Part shown: one piece after another, positions 47,956 to 56,105 of the stretch | Layout of the letters: each line of letters opens with the position of its first letter | Numbering within the stretch: the stretch's first letter is position 1 | Source of the DNA: an uncultured Paracoccaceae bacterium | Lineage (GTDB): Bacteria > Pseudomonadota > Alphaproteobacteria > Rhodobacterales > Rhodobacteraceae | Assembly (NCBI GenBank): GCA_947495795.1 | Contig: CANMAI010000016.1 | Span: 1 to 64,000, forward strand | Reading direction: 5' to 3' | DNA length: 64,000 nt | Position numbers and translations under genes: made by a program | The notes under the pieces: generated by a model | What the model was told of the DNA's origin: nothing | The model's input: only the letters and a program-made list of their open reading frames with translations | Databases searched by the model: none

Positions 47956-49559
47956 TTCTTCTCAAGGTGCGCACGCGTATCCGTAACAACCGACGGTGCG
48001 TGGGCTCGCGCGTACGGTGCGGCAACTTCTGCGACTGCCGGAGTACTCACGGCAGTGCTGACATCATCAAACTGAAGATCTCCGGCCATCCCGTCACTTG
48101 AAATCAGATCGTTCAAGGCCACAGGAACAAGTTTGAGCACCTCTGGTCCAAACCGCGTCTCGTTATGAGCACAGGATTTTTGCATAGCTTCAGAAACACT
48201 CGTAGTTTTGCTTGATGCAACACGAACCGAGCGGTCACCTTGTATTCCGATCTTGGAGATCGGTGTCTGACCGTACTCGACACCAATGGCCAATCCCAAT
48301 TCGTTCACTCCCATCAAAGCCGACTTGCATAGATCAAACGAAGACCGGATTGCGCCAGCGCACTTGGCTGCTTCCATTATGGTTTCTTCAGAGTTTGTCT
48401 CCCGGTGATCACCTTCCGCATGCAATGCGTGAATGCAGTCTCCAATGAAACGCACTTTGCGCCCGCCAAAGTCGTCATGAACAACGTTTTGAAACTCCTC
48501 TCGGATCACATGAAGGGCTTTGACGGCATCGGCAATCATACCATGCGCGATAGCACGGTCGATGTAGTCCGTGAATCCCGACAGGTCAGCATAGATTGAT
48601 GTAAGCGGCATCCTAATCGACTTGCTCGGAGAGATGTCCTCGAACTTAATCTCAGCAAGCGGCGGGCGCTTGTAGTGAAATACAAAATTCGGATTGGTGG
48701 GATCGGGCACTGAACGTGCTTGGATGGCCGTCCGCCATTCATTGATCACCCCGTCTAGTGAGCGCGGCATCTGATCGAAGCCAAGTTCGATGCCCTCACG
48801 GATATCCCTTGACGCGACAAGACGCCCATATGTCGCTTCGTCCAACTGGAGCAGGGATTCAAAGCTCGAACTAAGTTCAGCTTGGCCTATTGCAGTCCTC
48901 ACGCGATTTGAAAGATAGATGCCGGGTTCGTCACCGTCTGCTAGCTTGGCGGCATGGTTCGCTGGACTGCCCAAGAACATAGGCTCCTGCTCGTGCCCGG
49001 TCCCATTGTTGATCGCAACGCAGCGTCCTGCATCCACTCCGATACGGAAACGTGCTTCGAACTCACCATCGGCGAGTTCTTTGTTAGCCTGTTCAGCGAC
49101 ATAACGAAGGTCTCGTACGAAGGCCAAGGCGTTCGACACAGTTTCCTCGGTGACGCCGTTTTCCCCTTCCGCGACTACGACAGCATGCATCCGGCCGCCG
49201 TGAAAATCCACCCGCTGAGCAGGGCTGTGTTCCATCGCACGGTCGCAAGCGCTATAGTGCAGATGTAGGAACTTCAGCGCCTTCGCATGCGATGCTTCCG
49301 TTTCCCTGCGCTCTTCCATTCGGTAGTCGTCGTAGTTCACCAAAGTCACATAGACATGCACCGCATCCACAACCACGGCGCGGCCCTTGGGCAGTTCGTA
49401 CAGCGGAGGAGTTCCCCGATGACCCTCCGCTAGCAACGCTTTGCGGCTCTCCAAAAACTGGGGAAGGTAGTCTTCATGGAACTTCTGGACTTCGATAGCG
49501 GGCGCTTCATCAATCAGTTTTGTTATGCGCTTCTGCGCAACATTGTGTCGCCAAGGCAT
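47952..49559 (-). CDS. Tandem class III nucleotide cyclase (Pycsar-like)
   Basis: 535 residues with two cyclase-like halves. Half 2 (about 315-470) has both metal-binding Asp: SIYADLSGFT (Asp325) and RKVRFIGDCIHAL (Asp374). Half 1 (about 60-220) has VVVDAVHVYVTLVNYDD and FHGGRMHAV, where the second Asp is Gly, but keeps FLGSPANHAAKLA, the N-x-x-x-K/R transition-state motif, which half 2 lacks (SVRVASSKTTSVS). The halves could therefore form one composite active site as in mammalian cyclases. Cyclases with a cyclic-nucleotide-binding membrane effector next door are the hallmark of Pycsar defence (cCMP or cUMP). AGGAG precedes the ATG. Divergent from the CapW-like gene, with a 127-bp gap. Confidence 0.82.
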   Translation of the reverse strand: MPWRHNVAQKRITKLIDEAPAIEVQKFHEDYLPQFLESRKALLAEGHRGTPPLYELPKGRAVVVDAVHVYVTLVNYDDYRMEERRETEASHAKALKFLHLHYSACDRAMEHSPAQRVDFHGGRMHAVVVAEGENGVTEETVSNALAFVRDLRYVAEQANKELADGEFEARFRIGVDAGRCVAINNGTGHEQEPMFLGSPANHAAKLADGDEPGIYLSNRVRTAIGQAELSSSFESLLQLDEATYGRLVASRDIREGIELGFDQMPRSLDGVINEWRTAIQARSVPDPTNPNFVFHYKRPPLAEIKFEDISPSKSIRMPLTSIYADLSGFTDYIDRAIAHGMIADAVKALHVIREEFQNVVHDDFGGRKVRFIGDCIHALHAEGDHRETNSEETIMEAAKCAGAIRSSFDLCKSALMGVNELGLAIGVEYGQTPISKIGIQGDRSVRVASSKTTSVSEAMQKSCAHNETRFGPEVLKLVPVALNDLISSDGMAGDLQFDDVSTAVSTPAVAEVAAPYARAHAPSVVTDTRAHLEKK

Positions 49560-49686
49560 GGCAGCTCCTGTTCAAGACGCCTCGCGCAGCACAAGACGGT
49601 GTAAATTTGTATGTCTACCACAGAAATTAGGACTTCAGTACTTTTTGTCAAGGTGCTACACTCTGGTACATCGGGAGGAAACCGCC

Positions 49687-50568
49687 TTGAACCCATTCAA
49701 AGACCTAAAAACAAGTATCAGACGACGTTTCGAGTTCATCGAGTTTTGTCTCAATTGGAGTGGGCACGTTGGTCGCCCACAACTGCAGAATCAGTTTGGA
49801 ATTTCGCCGCAGCAAGCCACGAATGATCTGACCAACTATTTGGACGGCTGCCCTGGAAACATGCAATATGACCCTAGGGAACGTGCGTACGTCACCAGTC
49901 CAGGCTTCAAGCCCAAACTGATTTCAGGCGAAGCATCTGAATATTTCATGCATCTTGAGATGTTCTCTAGAGGCTTCAGAACCAAGGAAGAAATTTGGAT
50001 TAAGGAACTTCCAGAAGTTTCGACGGTGTCGGTGTCTTCACGTCCTCTCGACAAGCGGATCGTTCGAACAGTGGTTCAAGCGATAACGACAGATTCCGCA
50101 TTGCACTGTGTATATGCATCCATCAATTCCGGCATAGACAGCGAGCGTACGCTGGTTCCAACCGCGCTGGTCAGTGACGGGCATCGCTGGCACGTCAGAG
50201 CCTACGACTTAGAGAAAAGGCGTTTCTCCGATTTTGTACTGACGCGCATGGCGACTCCAAGGGTGGTGGCAAAGCCTGATCAGGCCATACCGCCCGACGA
50301 TGAATGGAACGAAGAAATCACGGTGACGTTGTCAGCGGCATCCACTCTCAATGAGTGGCGTAGACAGCAGCTTGAGCATGAATATGAAATGGAGAACGGG
50401 ACGCTAGAGGTGCCCACGACAAAGGCGATGCTCTTCTACGTACTGCGTCAATATGGCTTCAATCCCTACGATCGAGAGGATGACGGCATGATGCGCAATG
50501 TTAGTAGCTTCCAACTTGAGGTCTTGAATTCCAAAGAGGTAGAGGAATGTTTGCGTCGAAGAAACTAA
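49687..50568 (+). CDS. CapW/BrxR-type WYL transcriptional regulator
   Basis: 293 residues from a TTG start that has GGGAGGAAACC 2 nt before it. N-terminal winged helix RRFEFIEFCLNWSGHVGRPQLQNQFGISPQQATNDLTNYL, then YDPRERAYV, matching CapW/BrxR proteins; the WYL domain follows (SALHCVYASINSG, TLVPTALVSDGHRWHVRAYDLEKRRFSDFVLTRM, where H-R-W-H-V-R-A-Y is the WYL-type core) and a C-terminal WCX-like region. Such repressors control CBASS, BREX and other defence operons and are released by DNA-damage or nucleic-acid signals. Its position between the divergent cyclase operon and the effector gene suggests it controls both. It overlaps the effector gene by 22 nt. Confidence 0.85.
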   Translation: MNPFKDLKTSIRRRFEFIEFCLNWSGHVGRPQLQNQFGISPQQATNDLTNYLDGCPGNMQYDPRERAYVTSPGFKPKLISGEASEYFMHLEMFSRGFRTKEEIWIKELPEVSTVSVSSRPLDKRIVRTVVQAITTDSALHCVYASINSGIDSERTLVPTALVSDGHRWHVRAYDLEKRRFSDFVLTRMATPRVVAKPDQAIPPDDEWNEEITVTLSAASTLNEWRRQQLEHEYEMENGTLEVPTTKAMLFYVLRQYGFNPYDREDDGMMRNVSSFQLEVLNSKEVEECLRRRN

Positions 50569-51446
50569 GACAACCTCCAGAAATTCAGACGAATTCCGTT
50601 CTTTCCGATGACGAAATCGAACGGGACTTGGAAACGCTGAAGCGCAACGAACTCGTTGCGGGAGACGAAGATATTGCGTGGCTAGTTCTGGAAAACTCGG
50701 ATGTCCACACCTTTAGTAAGGGTAGTCAGCTCATTGGTGAGGGCGATCAAGTTGACGATGTATTTTTTCTTCTTTTTGGCGACGTGGTGGTGATCCGAAA
50801 AGACAAAGGAAAGTTGGATACACTCAGTACACCCTCCACAGTCGGAGAGTTGGCAGCAGACGAACCTGGTCAACCCAGAACTGCATCTGTGATTTCAAGT
50901 TCAGATAGACTGAGGACACGTGCTCTTCCAGGACGAGTGTTTCGCGAGATCAGAGACAGCAATCCGAAATTTGCTTCCGCGCTTAAGAAGCTCATTAGCA
51001 ACATGAACCGCAGGAAGATTGCACAAAGCTTAGAGCAACGGTTCTTGGCCAAAGTTAGCAAACCACTACTGACCGGATGTGGTAGTTTTCTGATATCTGC
51101 ATTGTTGTTCTGGAACTTTACAGACCTGACTGCCGGCCAATTACTATCGCTGAGTGCGCTAGCTGCAGCTATCGTGGTTGGCCTGGCGACGTACTTCAAC
51201 CACCAGCACCGCTACGGAAGAGCGTTCTCGATGGCGCTTCTTGCCACAATACTGTACGGCTCACACTTCGGCGTCAGCTACTTCTTCTTCGTTGATGGGC
51301 GTACTGCTCCCTTCCCTTTCTTTTGGAAATTCACCGCCAATCCCGAGCAAAGCCCCTTAGTCGCCTCCGTATTTCTGGCGGTGCTATTTCTATTGTGCAT
51401 TGTTTGCGGAGTCTTCGACTACTTGAGAAACCACAGAGCAAACTAA
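50547..51446 (+). CDS. Cyclic-nucleotide-binding membrane effector (PycTM-like)
   Basis: 299 residues. The N-terminal half is a CAP-type cyclic-nucleotide-binding domain: VHTFSKGSQLIGEGDQVDDVFFLLFGDVVVIR, and the phosphate-binding cassette GELAADEPGQPRTASV (G-E-L-A and R-T-A-S). After a basic helix, four hydrophobic segments follow between about residues 170 and 295 (SKPLLTGCGSFLISALLFW; LLSLSALAAAIVVGLATYF; MALLATILYGSHFGVSYFFF; PLVASVFLAVLFLLCIVCG). This matches the PycTM effectors that disrupt the membrane on binding a pyrimidine cyclic nucleotide. The ATG is inside the CapW-like gene (22-nt overlap). The signal is presumably made by the divergent cyclase. Confidence 0.8.
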   Translation: MFASKKLRQPPEIQTNSVLSDDEIERDLETLKRNELVAGDEDIAWLVLENSDVHTFSKGSQLIGEGDQVDDVFFLLFGDVVVIRKDKGKLDTLSTPSTVGELAADEPGQPRTASVISSSDRLRTRALPGRVFREIRDSNPKFASALKKLISNMNRRKIAQSLEQRFLAKVSKPLLTGCGSFLISALLFWNFTDLTAGQLLSLSALAAAIVVGLATYFNHQHRYGRAFSMALLATILYGSHFGVSYFFFVDGRTAPFPFFWKFTANPEQSPLVASVFLAVLFLLCIVCGVFDYLRNHRAN

Positions 51447-51562
51447 CCTGAATTGACGATAGTCTTTGACTCAAGGATGTCCGGTATTGCGAACCCTTGC
51501 TTTGCTGAGCGCATCTGCAGCGAATGACAGCTTTCCGCCCACCCGACCGAAGCCTCTCCATC

Positions 51563-51595
51563 TTGACATTCAGAAAAACATATCCTATTTTCTGA
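51563..51595 (+). promoter_or_regulatory. AbiE promoter with overlapping operator
   Basis: A -35 TTGACA (51563-51568) and a -10 TATTTT (51586-51591) are 17 bp apart. The inverted repeat TCAGAAAA (51570-51577) and TTTTCTGA (51588-51595) covers the spacer and the -10, so bound protein would block RNA polymerase. AbiEi-type antitoxins bind such repeats; the first gene starts at 51610. Confidence 0.75.
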
Positions 51596-51609
51596 CATGG
51601 AGTTGAACC

Positions 51610-52206
51610 ATGATCACGTCAAAAATCAAGCAACGCATCGTTGGAAAGGGCCGAGGCGCCATCTTCGCCCCGTCGGACTTCCTCGACATTGGATCGCGCG
51701 CAAGCGTGGATCAGGCGCTATCGCGCCTTGCGGATCAGCGGGTGATCCGGCGGTTGACGCGTGGGCTCTACGACTATCCCAAGCAAAGCACGCGTTTCGG
51801 GCTCTTGGCGCCATCCGCCGATGACATCGCCCGCGCGGTTGCGCGGAAGGACAACCAGGTTCTGCAGCCTTCGCCTGCGATGGCGGCAAACCAGTTGGGT
51901 CTGTCCACCCAGGTCCCGTCCAATCCGACCTATATGACTGACGGGCCAACGCGAACGAAGAGGATCGGGCGGCAGGTCATCCAGTTCCGCAATGCCTCTC
52001 CGAAGACATTAGTCGGCGCCGGGTCTAAGACGGGCACTGTGTTCCAGGCGCTCCGCTATGTCGGCAAGGATCGCGTCGACGATCAGGTGATCGGCAAGAT
52101 CGCCCGCACGCTGGATGCCAAGGATCGGGCGCAGCTTGCAAAACAAAGCCGACACGTTCCGGCCTGGATGCATCCGGTCGTGCAGCAAATCGTGGCACAC
52201 GCCTGA
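51610..52206 (+). CDS. abiEi: AbiEi-like antitoxin (DUF6088 type)
   Basis: 198 residues. N-terminal winged helix (KGRGAIFAPSDFLDIGSRASVDQALSRLADQRVIRRLTRGLYDYP), followed by an antitoxin C-terminal domain (MAANQLGLSTQVPSNPTYMTDGPTRTKR). In AbiE systems the antitoxin both neutralises AbiEii and represses the operon by binding inverted repeats upstream; here a fitting dyad overlaps the promoter. GGAG lies 7 nt before the ATG (GGAGTTGAACC ATG). It is followed after 2 nt by the toxin gene. Confidence 0.85.
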   Translation: MITSKIKQRIVGKGRGAIFAPSDFLDIGSRASVDQALSRLADQRVIRRLTRGLYDYPKQSTRFGLLAPSADDIARAVARKDNQVLQPSPAMAANQLGLSTQVPSNPTYMTDGPTRTKRIGRQVIQFRNASPKTLVGAGSKTGTVFQALRYVGKDRVDDQVIGKIARTLDAKDRAQLAKQSRHVPAWMHPVVQQIVAHA

Positions 52207-52208
52207 GC

Positions 52209-53219
52209 ATGGACGCCTTCGCGAACGACAAGCCTGCAAACCGAGATGAAGCCTTTCGGCAAGCCGCGGCGGAGCTGGGGTTTGCAAAGGCGGTTGTCGA
52301 GAAAGACTTCTGGGTCTGCTGGTCCCTGCAGCACCTGTTTGCCCTTACCTCCTTCGGCAATCACCTGATCTTCAAGGGAGGCACGTCGCTTTCGAAGGCC
52401 TACGATGTGATCCACCGGTTTTCCGAGGACGTCGATCTGTCTCTAGACCGTGCACAGCTCGGGTTTGAAGGAGACCGTGATCCTGAGAACCCCCACCTTT
52501 CAGGCGGCAAACGCAAATCCCTGCTGCAAGACCTTCAGGAGGCCGCCGAGGCCGCTGTCGCAGGTCCCCTTCTCGACGAAATCAACACCGCCTTCTATGC
52601 GAGCCTGGAGCAACCGTTCTCCCTCCAGATCGACGAGAGCGACCCCCAGACAGTGCTGTTCGCTTACCCATCTCTAAACAGCGATGATCCAGGCTACATC
52701 AAACCAGTCGTGCGGTTCGAATTCGGGGCGCGTGGCGCACAGCTCCCCGCCGAGCAACGGACACTCTCAACTTATATCCAACAAGCTTTTCCTGATCTGC
52801 CCGGCCTTGCCCCTGTCGATGTGCGCACTCTCGGGATCGAGCGAACGTTCTGGGAAAAGGCGACGATCCTGCATATGCTTTTTCATCAAGACGCAAGCAA
52901 ACCGCTCGCTGACCGCATGTCTCGGCACTACTACGACATGGCACAACTGACCCGACATGACGCCAAGACGCGCGCCCTGGCCAATCTCGACCTCTTGAGT
53001 GAGGTCGGCCACCACAAATCGGTGTTCTTCAAGGCGGCGTGGGCTAGGTACGAAGATGCAAAACCGGGATCGCTACGCCTGAGCCCGGGCGACCACCTGA
53101 AGGCCGCCCTCCGTCGGGACTATGCCGGTATGCGTGAGATGATCATGGGCGACGCACCAAGTTTCGATGATGTGCTGAGCACGATTGCGGCGCTGGAGGC
53201 GGAGATCAACGCAGCCTGA
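52209..53219 (+). CDS. abiEii: AbiEii-like nucleotidyltransferase toxin
   Basis: 336 residues. Family motifs: EKDFWVCWSLQHLF, NHLIFKGGTSLSKAY (G-S/T nucleotidyltransferase motif), RFSEDVDLSLD (the D-x-D metal pair) and a helical C-terminus including ERTFWEKATILHML and YYDMAQL. AbiEii toxins transfer nucleotides, for example CTP to tRNA, and stop growth during phage infection or plasmid loss. It starts 2 nt after the antitoxin stop, so it is translationally coupled. The pair may stabilise the plasmid as well as act in defence. Confidence 0.87.
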   Translation: MDAFANDKPANRDEAFRQAAAELGFAKAVVEKDFWVCWSLQHLFALTSFGNHLIFKGGTSLSKAYDVIHRFSEDVDLSLDRAQLGFEGDRDPENPHLSGGKRKSLLQDLQEAAEAAVAGPLLDEINTAFYASLEQPFSLQIDESDPQTVLFAYPSLNSDDPGYIKPVVRFEFGARGAQLPAEQRTLSTYIQQAFPDLPGLAPVDVRTLGIERTFWEKATILHMLFHQDASKPLADRMSRHYYDMAQLTRHDAKTRALANLDLLSEVGHHKSVFFKAAWARYEDAKPGSLRLSPGDHLKAALRRDYAGMREMIMGDAPSFDDVLSTIAALEAEINAA

Positions 53220-53381
53220 CCTCAAAAAGCCTGGCGATTGGAAGTCAGGAGCCCGGTGATTGAGAGTCATTAGAGCTTCGACCGCCAAGCCAGCAAATGG
53301 TCATGAGTTATAGGATGCAGTTCTATAACTCATGAACGGCCCAAATTTGAGCGATAGATCGCGATTTTTGCCGCTGGCCTG

Positions 53382-53975
53382 TCACTCTGCAGCCAGTCCC
53401 GCATCCGTCAGCTGTTCACGGTCCGGCAGGTCTTGGAGCGACTCCAGCTCGAACGCCACGAGAAACTTTTCGGTTGTCACATAGGTGTAGGGTGCTCCGC
53501 GCCGCGGCGAGCGCGGGCCGGTCCCGATCAAACCGCGCGCATGCAGCCGTCCAATCAAGTCGCGGCTGATCTCCTTACCAAAGATGTCCTTGAGCCCGTC
53601 CCGTGTGATCGGTTGGTGATAGGCAATGGCGGCCAGCACAGCGACATCGTATTCGCGCAAATCGAGCGTCTGATCACCCACATCCGCCGCTGCTCGGATT
53701 GCCGCCGCATAGACTGGCCGCGTCCGCAGCATCCACCCGCCCGCCACCTTCGCTACTTCAAACGACCGCCCCTCGAGATCAGCCACCAGGTCCTCAATCA
53801 ACAGATCGACCGAGACCCCCTGCCCCACTACGCGCGCAAGGTCCTCGCGCGGCACAGGCGAGGCGGAGGCAAAGAGCACCGCCTCAATCCGGCGCACCCA
53901 TTCACGCCAACGCAAGTCTGCGGGCAGCTCTTCCAGCTTTCTGTCCAGATCGGGCTCATTGTGAACCTTGGCCAT
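53382..53975 (-). CDS. ScpB-like condensin subunit homologue
   Basis: 197 residues, ATG at 53975 (a TTG one codon upstream is possible). Two winged-helix modules typical of ScpB: RIEAVLFASASPVPREDLARVVG, then LEGRSFEVAKVAGGWMLRTRPVYAAAI, and EYDVAVLAAIAYHQPITRDGLKDIFGKEI with a conserved RGAPYTYVTTEKFL end. ScpB works with SMC and ScpA in chromosome segregation. This plasmid copy has no ScpA or SMC beside it; it is paired with a DUF1403 gene, an association known on alphaproteobacterial plasmids. The gap is 3 nt, so they form an operon. Function on the plasmid is unknown. Confidence 0.85.
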   Translation of the reverse strand: MAKVHNEPDLDRKLEELPADLRWREWVRRIEAVLFASASPVPREDLARVVGQGVSVDLLIEDLVADLEGRSFEVAKVAGGWMLRTRPVYAAAIRAAADVGDQTLDLREYDVAVLAAIAYHQPITRDGLKDIFGKEISRDLIGRLHARGLIGTGPRSPRRGAPYTYVTTEKFLVAFELESLQDLPDREQLTDAGLAAE

Positions 53976-53978
53976 CAA

Positions 53979-54857
53979 TCAAACCCCGTAGAGCCGGAAG
54001 GTGTCGCGCCCGGTCAACTCGCGCACCGCGCCGAGCGCGACCAACCGGTCACAGAAACGGCGCGCGGCCCGATCGGAGCGAAGCGACGTCAGAGCCGTTG
54101 GCGCTACAGCATCCCGGCTCAGGAGCAGCGCTACCGCCTCGTCGGCGCCCGTCGCCCGGAGCTTCGGCGCGACCTCCTTCAAGCGGGCCGTACGTCGAGC
54201 AAGGTCGCTGGCCTCCCGTGTTACCTCGACCGCTGCGGCCGCGATCACCCCATGGCAGGCCATCCGCAACGCCTCGCCCGTCTTCCGCTGATCGGTACGC
54301 TTCAGACCAAGCCCCAAAAATGGCGACACATGTGACCATCCGAGCGCCTGCACCAAAGCCGCGTCGGCAAGGACTAGAGCGGCGGTCTGGTCGCGGGGTC
54401 GGTCTGCGAGAGCTGCCTGCAGCACGGCCGCAGCCCGCGAGATCGGCGCCCCCTGCCCCGCGTCAAGCCAGGTCGCAATCTGCTCCGGTTCCAGATCAGG
54501 CAACGCGCGGTGAAGCGCATTGACTGACAAAGGTCTTTCGATCGCCCGTCGCCAAGACTGATAAACCTCCCCGGCAGGGCCCGGACTGTCACCGGACTGC
54601 AGGAATGCCATGGCATCCCGCAGATCCGGCATCCGTTCTGGACGCCCAGTTTGTACCAAGCAGGCCTCCGCCGCGCGCAGCGCCAGACGCGCCCGGAGCA
54701 AGGTCTGGGGGACTGCATCTTGGTTCAACACAAGATGCAGATGGTTGAGCGCCGCGCCTGACAAAAACACCACATCTTCAGGGACATCAGACCGCGCTGA
54801 GGTGACCCACGACGGCATCCGGGGTAGTGTTTCGAAGCTGTCAGCGGCATAGGTCAT
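53979..54857 (-). CDS. DUF1403-family protein
   Basis: 292 residues, mostly helical, with long Ala- and Leu-rich segments (LRARLALRAAEACLVQTGRPERMPDL, RAAAVLQAALADRPRD). The order matches DUF1403: an N-terminal PRMPSWV, DVVFLSGAALNHLHLVL, and a C-terminal winged-helix-like segment (ALTSLRSDRAARRFCDRLVALGAVREL). DUF1403 genes are always plasmid- or element-borne in alphaproteobacteria and usually sit next to ScpB, as here. It overlaps the ATG region of the divergent integrase-side frame by 2 nt but is separated from the integrase start. Confidence 0.8.
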   Translation of the reverse strand: MTYAADSFETLPRMPSWVTSARSDVPEDVVFLSGAALNHLHLVLNQDAVPQTLLRARLALRAAEACLVQTGRPERMPDLRDAMAFLQSGDSPGPAGEVYQSWRRAIERPLSVNALHRALPDLEPEQIATWLDAGQGAPISRAAAVLQAALADRPRDQTAALVLADAALVQALGWSHVSPFLGLGLKRTDQRKTGEALRMACHGVIAAAAVEVTREASDLARRTARLKEVAPKLRATGADEAVALLLSRDAVAPTALTSLRSDRAARRFCDRLVALGAVRELTGRDTFRLYGV

Positions 54858-54934
54858 GCCACAAGACTATCCTGTCGCGGCGCTTTTGCCTACCATATAC
54901 TGTAGAAACCGCCCCACCCTGCGGTTCTCTTCTA

Positions 54935-54961
54935 TGTCCAATAAGTTTGCATTATCGGACA
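54935..54961. promoter_or_regulatory. Dyad site upstream of the integrase
   Basis: TGTCCAATAA (54935-54944) and TTATCGGACA (54952-54961) are inverted 10-bp arms with one mismatch and a 7-bp spacer, the layout of a tyrosine recombinase core site or an operator. A possible promoter TTGCAT (54947-54952), 17 bp, TACACT (54970-54975) overlaps it and points at the integrase gene. Confidence 0.6.
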
Positions 54962-54981
54962 CAAAGAGATACACTCCCGAT

Positions 54982-56091
54982 ATGCCCACAAAACCGAGCC
55001 AAAACAGCGAGAAATCGAGCCCAGAGGCCCCTGCCCTCGTAAACCTCGATGAGCTCGACGAGAGAGACAGTTCTGAGGAGAACGCCATCAGCGTTCCAGT
55101 GTTGATCGCCAGTTCGGGCTCTCTTGAACGGCTGGTCGAGACCGCCCGGGACTACGCCGAACAAGCAACGGCCGAGAACACCAACAAAGCCTATCTGGCC
55201 GACTGGAAGCATTTCTCAAGCTGGTGTCGACGGCGTGGCGCCGACCAGTTCACGCCGGACCCGCAGCTGATCGGACTCTACATCACCGAACTTACCGCTC
55301 CTCAGGACGCCTCCCCTGCCCTCGCGTTCTCGACAATCGAACGTCGCTTGTCCGGCCTTGCCTGGAATTACCAGCAGCGTGGCAAGGTCCTGGATCGCAA
55401 GGATCGCCATATCGCGACCGTCCTCGCCGGCATCAAACGGGCCCATGCAAAGCCGCCGCTGCAAAAGGAACCGATCGCCCCTGATGAATTGCTTCAGATG
55501 GTGGGCACCTTGTCCTTCAGCCTGCGCGACCTGCGAGATCGCGCTATTCTGCTGATCGGCTATGCGGGTGGGTTCCGGCGTTCAGAGATCGTGGCATTGG
55601 ATGTGGGTCGGGATGACACCATCGACGGCAAGGGATGGATCGAGATCGAAGACGAAGGGGCTGTTGTGATCCTGCAGACCAAGACGGGGTGGAAAGAGGT
55701 TGCGATTGGCCGCGGTTCCTCAGACGACTCCTGCCCGGTCCGCGCACTGGAGCAATGGTTGCACTATGCGAAGATCGATTATGGGCCAGTTTTCCGGCGG
55801 GTGCTGCGGGACAACTCCAAGGTTCAGGACGACAGGCTATCGGACAAACACGTCGCTCGTCTGATCAAGAAGACGATGCTGGGTGCGGGGATCCGATCTG
55901 ATGTTCCCGAAAAGGAGCGCCTCGCCCTCTTCTCAGGCCATTCTCTGCGGGCAGGCCTTGCGTCCTATGCAGAAGCAGATGAACGCCATGTTCAGAAACA
56001 ACTCGGGCATGCTTCGGCGGAGATGACCCGACGCTATCAGCGGCGACGGGACCGGTTCCGAGTCAATCTGACCAAAGCCGCCGGCCTCTGA
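54982..56091 (+). CDS. Tyrosine-type site-specific integrase
   Basis: 369 residues from the chosen ATG. N-terminal core-binding domain (about residues 60-150: ENTNKAYLADWKHFSSWCRRR, ALAFSTIERRLSGLAW). Catalytic motifs: GGFRRSEIVALD (Arg), LQTKTGWKEV (Lys region), FSGHSLRAGLASYA (H-x-x-R), QKQLGHASAEMTRRYQRR (His and nucleophile Tyr). The open frame reaches back to 54856; I prefer 54982 because a promoter and dyad lie at 54935-54975, but an ATG at 54934 is also possible. Such integrases are common on Roseobacter plasmids, where they resolve multimers or capture cassettes. A dyad with 7-bp spacer just upstream is a plausible target. Confidence 0.87.
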   Translation: MPTKPSQNSEKSSPEAPALVNLDELDERDSSEENAISVPVLIASSGSLERLVETARDYAEQATAENTNKAYLADWKHFSSWCRRRGADQFTPDPQLIGLYITELTAPQDASPALAFSTIERRLSGLAWNYQQRGKVLDRKDRHIATVLAGIKRAHAKPPLQKEPIAPDELLQMVGTLSFSLRDLRDRAILLIGYAGGFRRSEIVALDVGRDDTIDGKGWIEIEDEGAVVILQTKTGWKEVAIGRGSSDDSCPVRALEQWLHYAKIDYGPVFRRVLRDNSKVQDDRLSDKHVARLIKKTMLGAGIRSDVPEKERLALFSGHSLRAGLASYAEADERHVQKQLGHASAEMTRRYQRRRDRFRVNLTKAAGL

Positions 56092-56105
56092 AGCTTTGCG
56101 CTACG

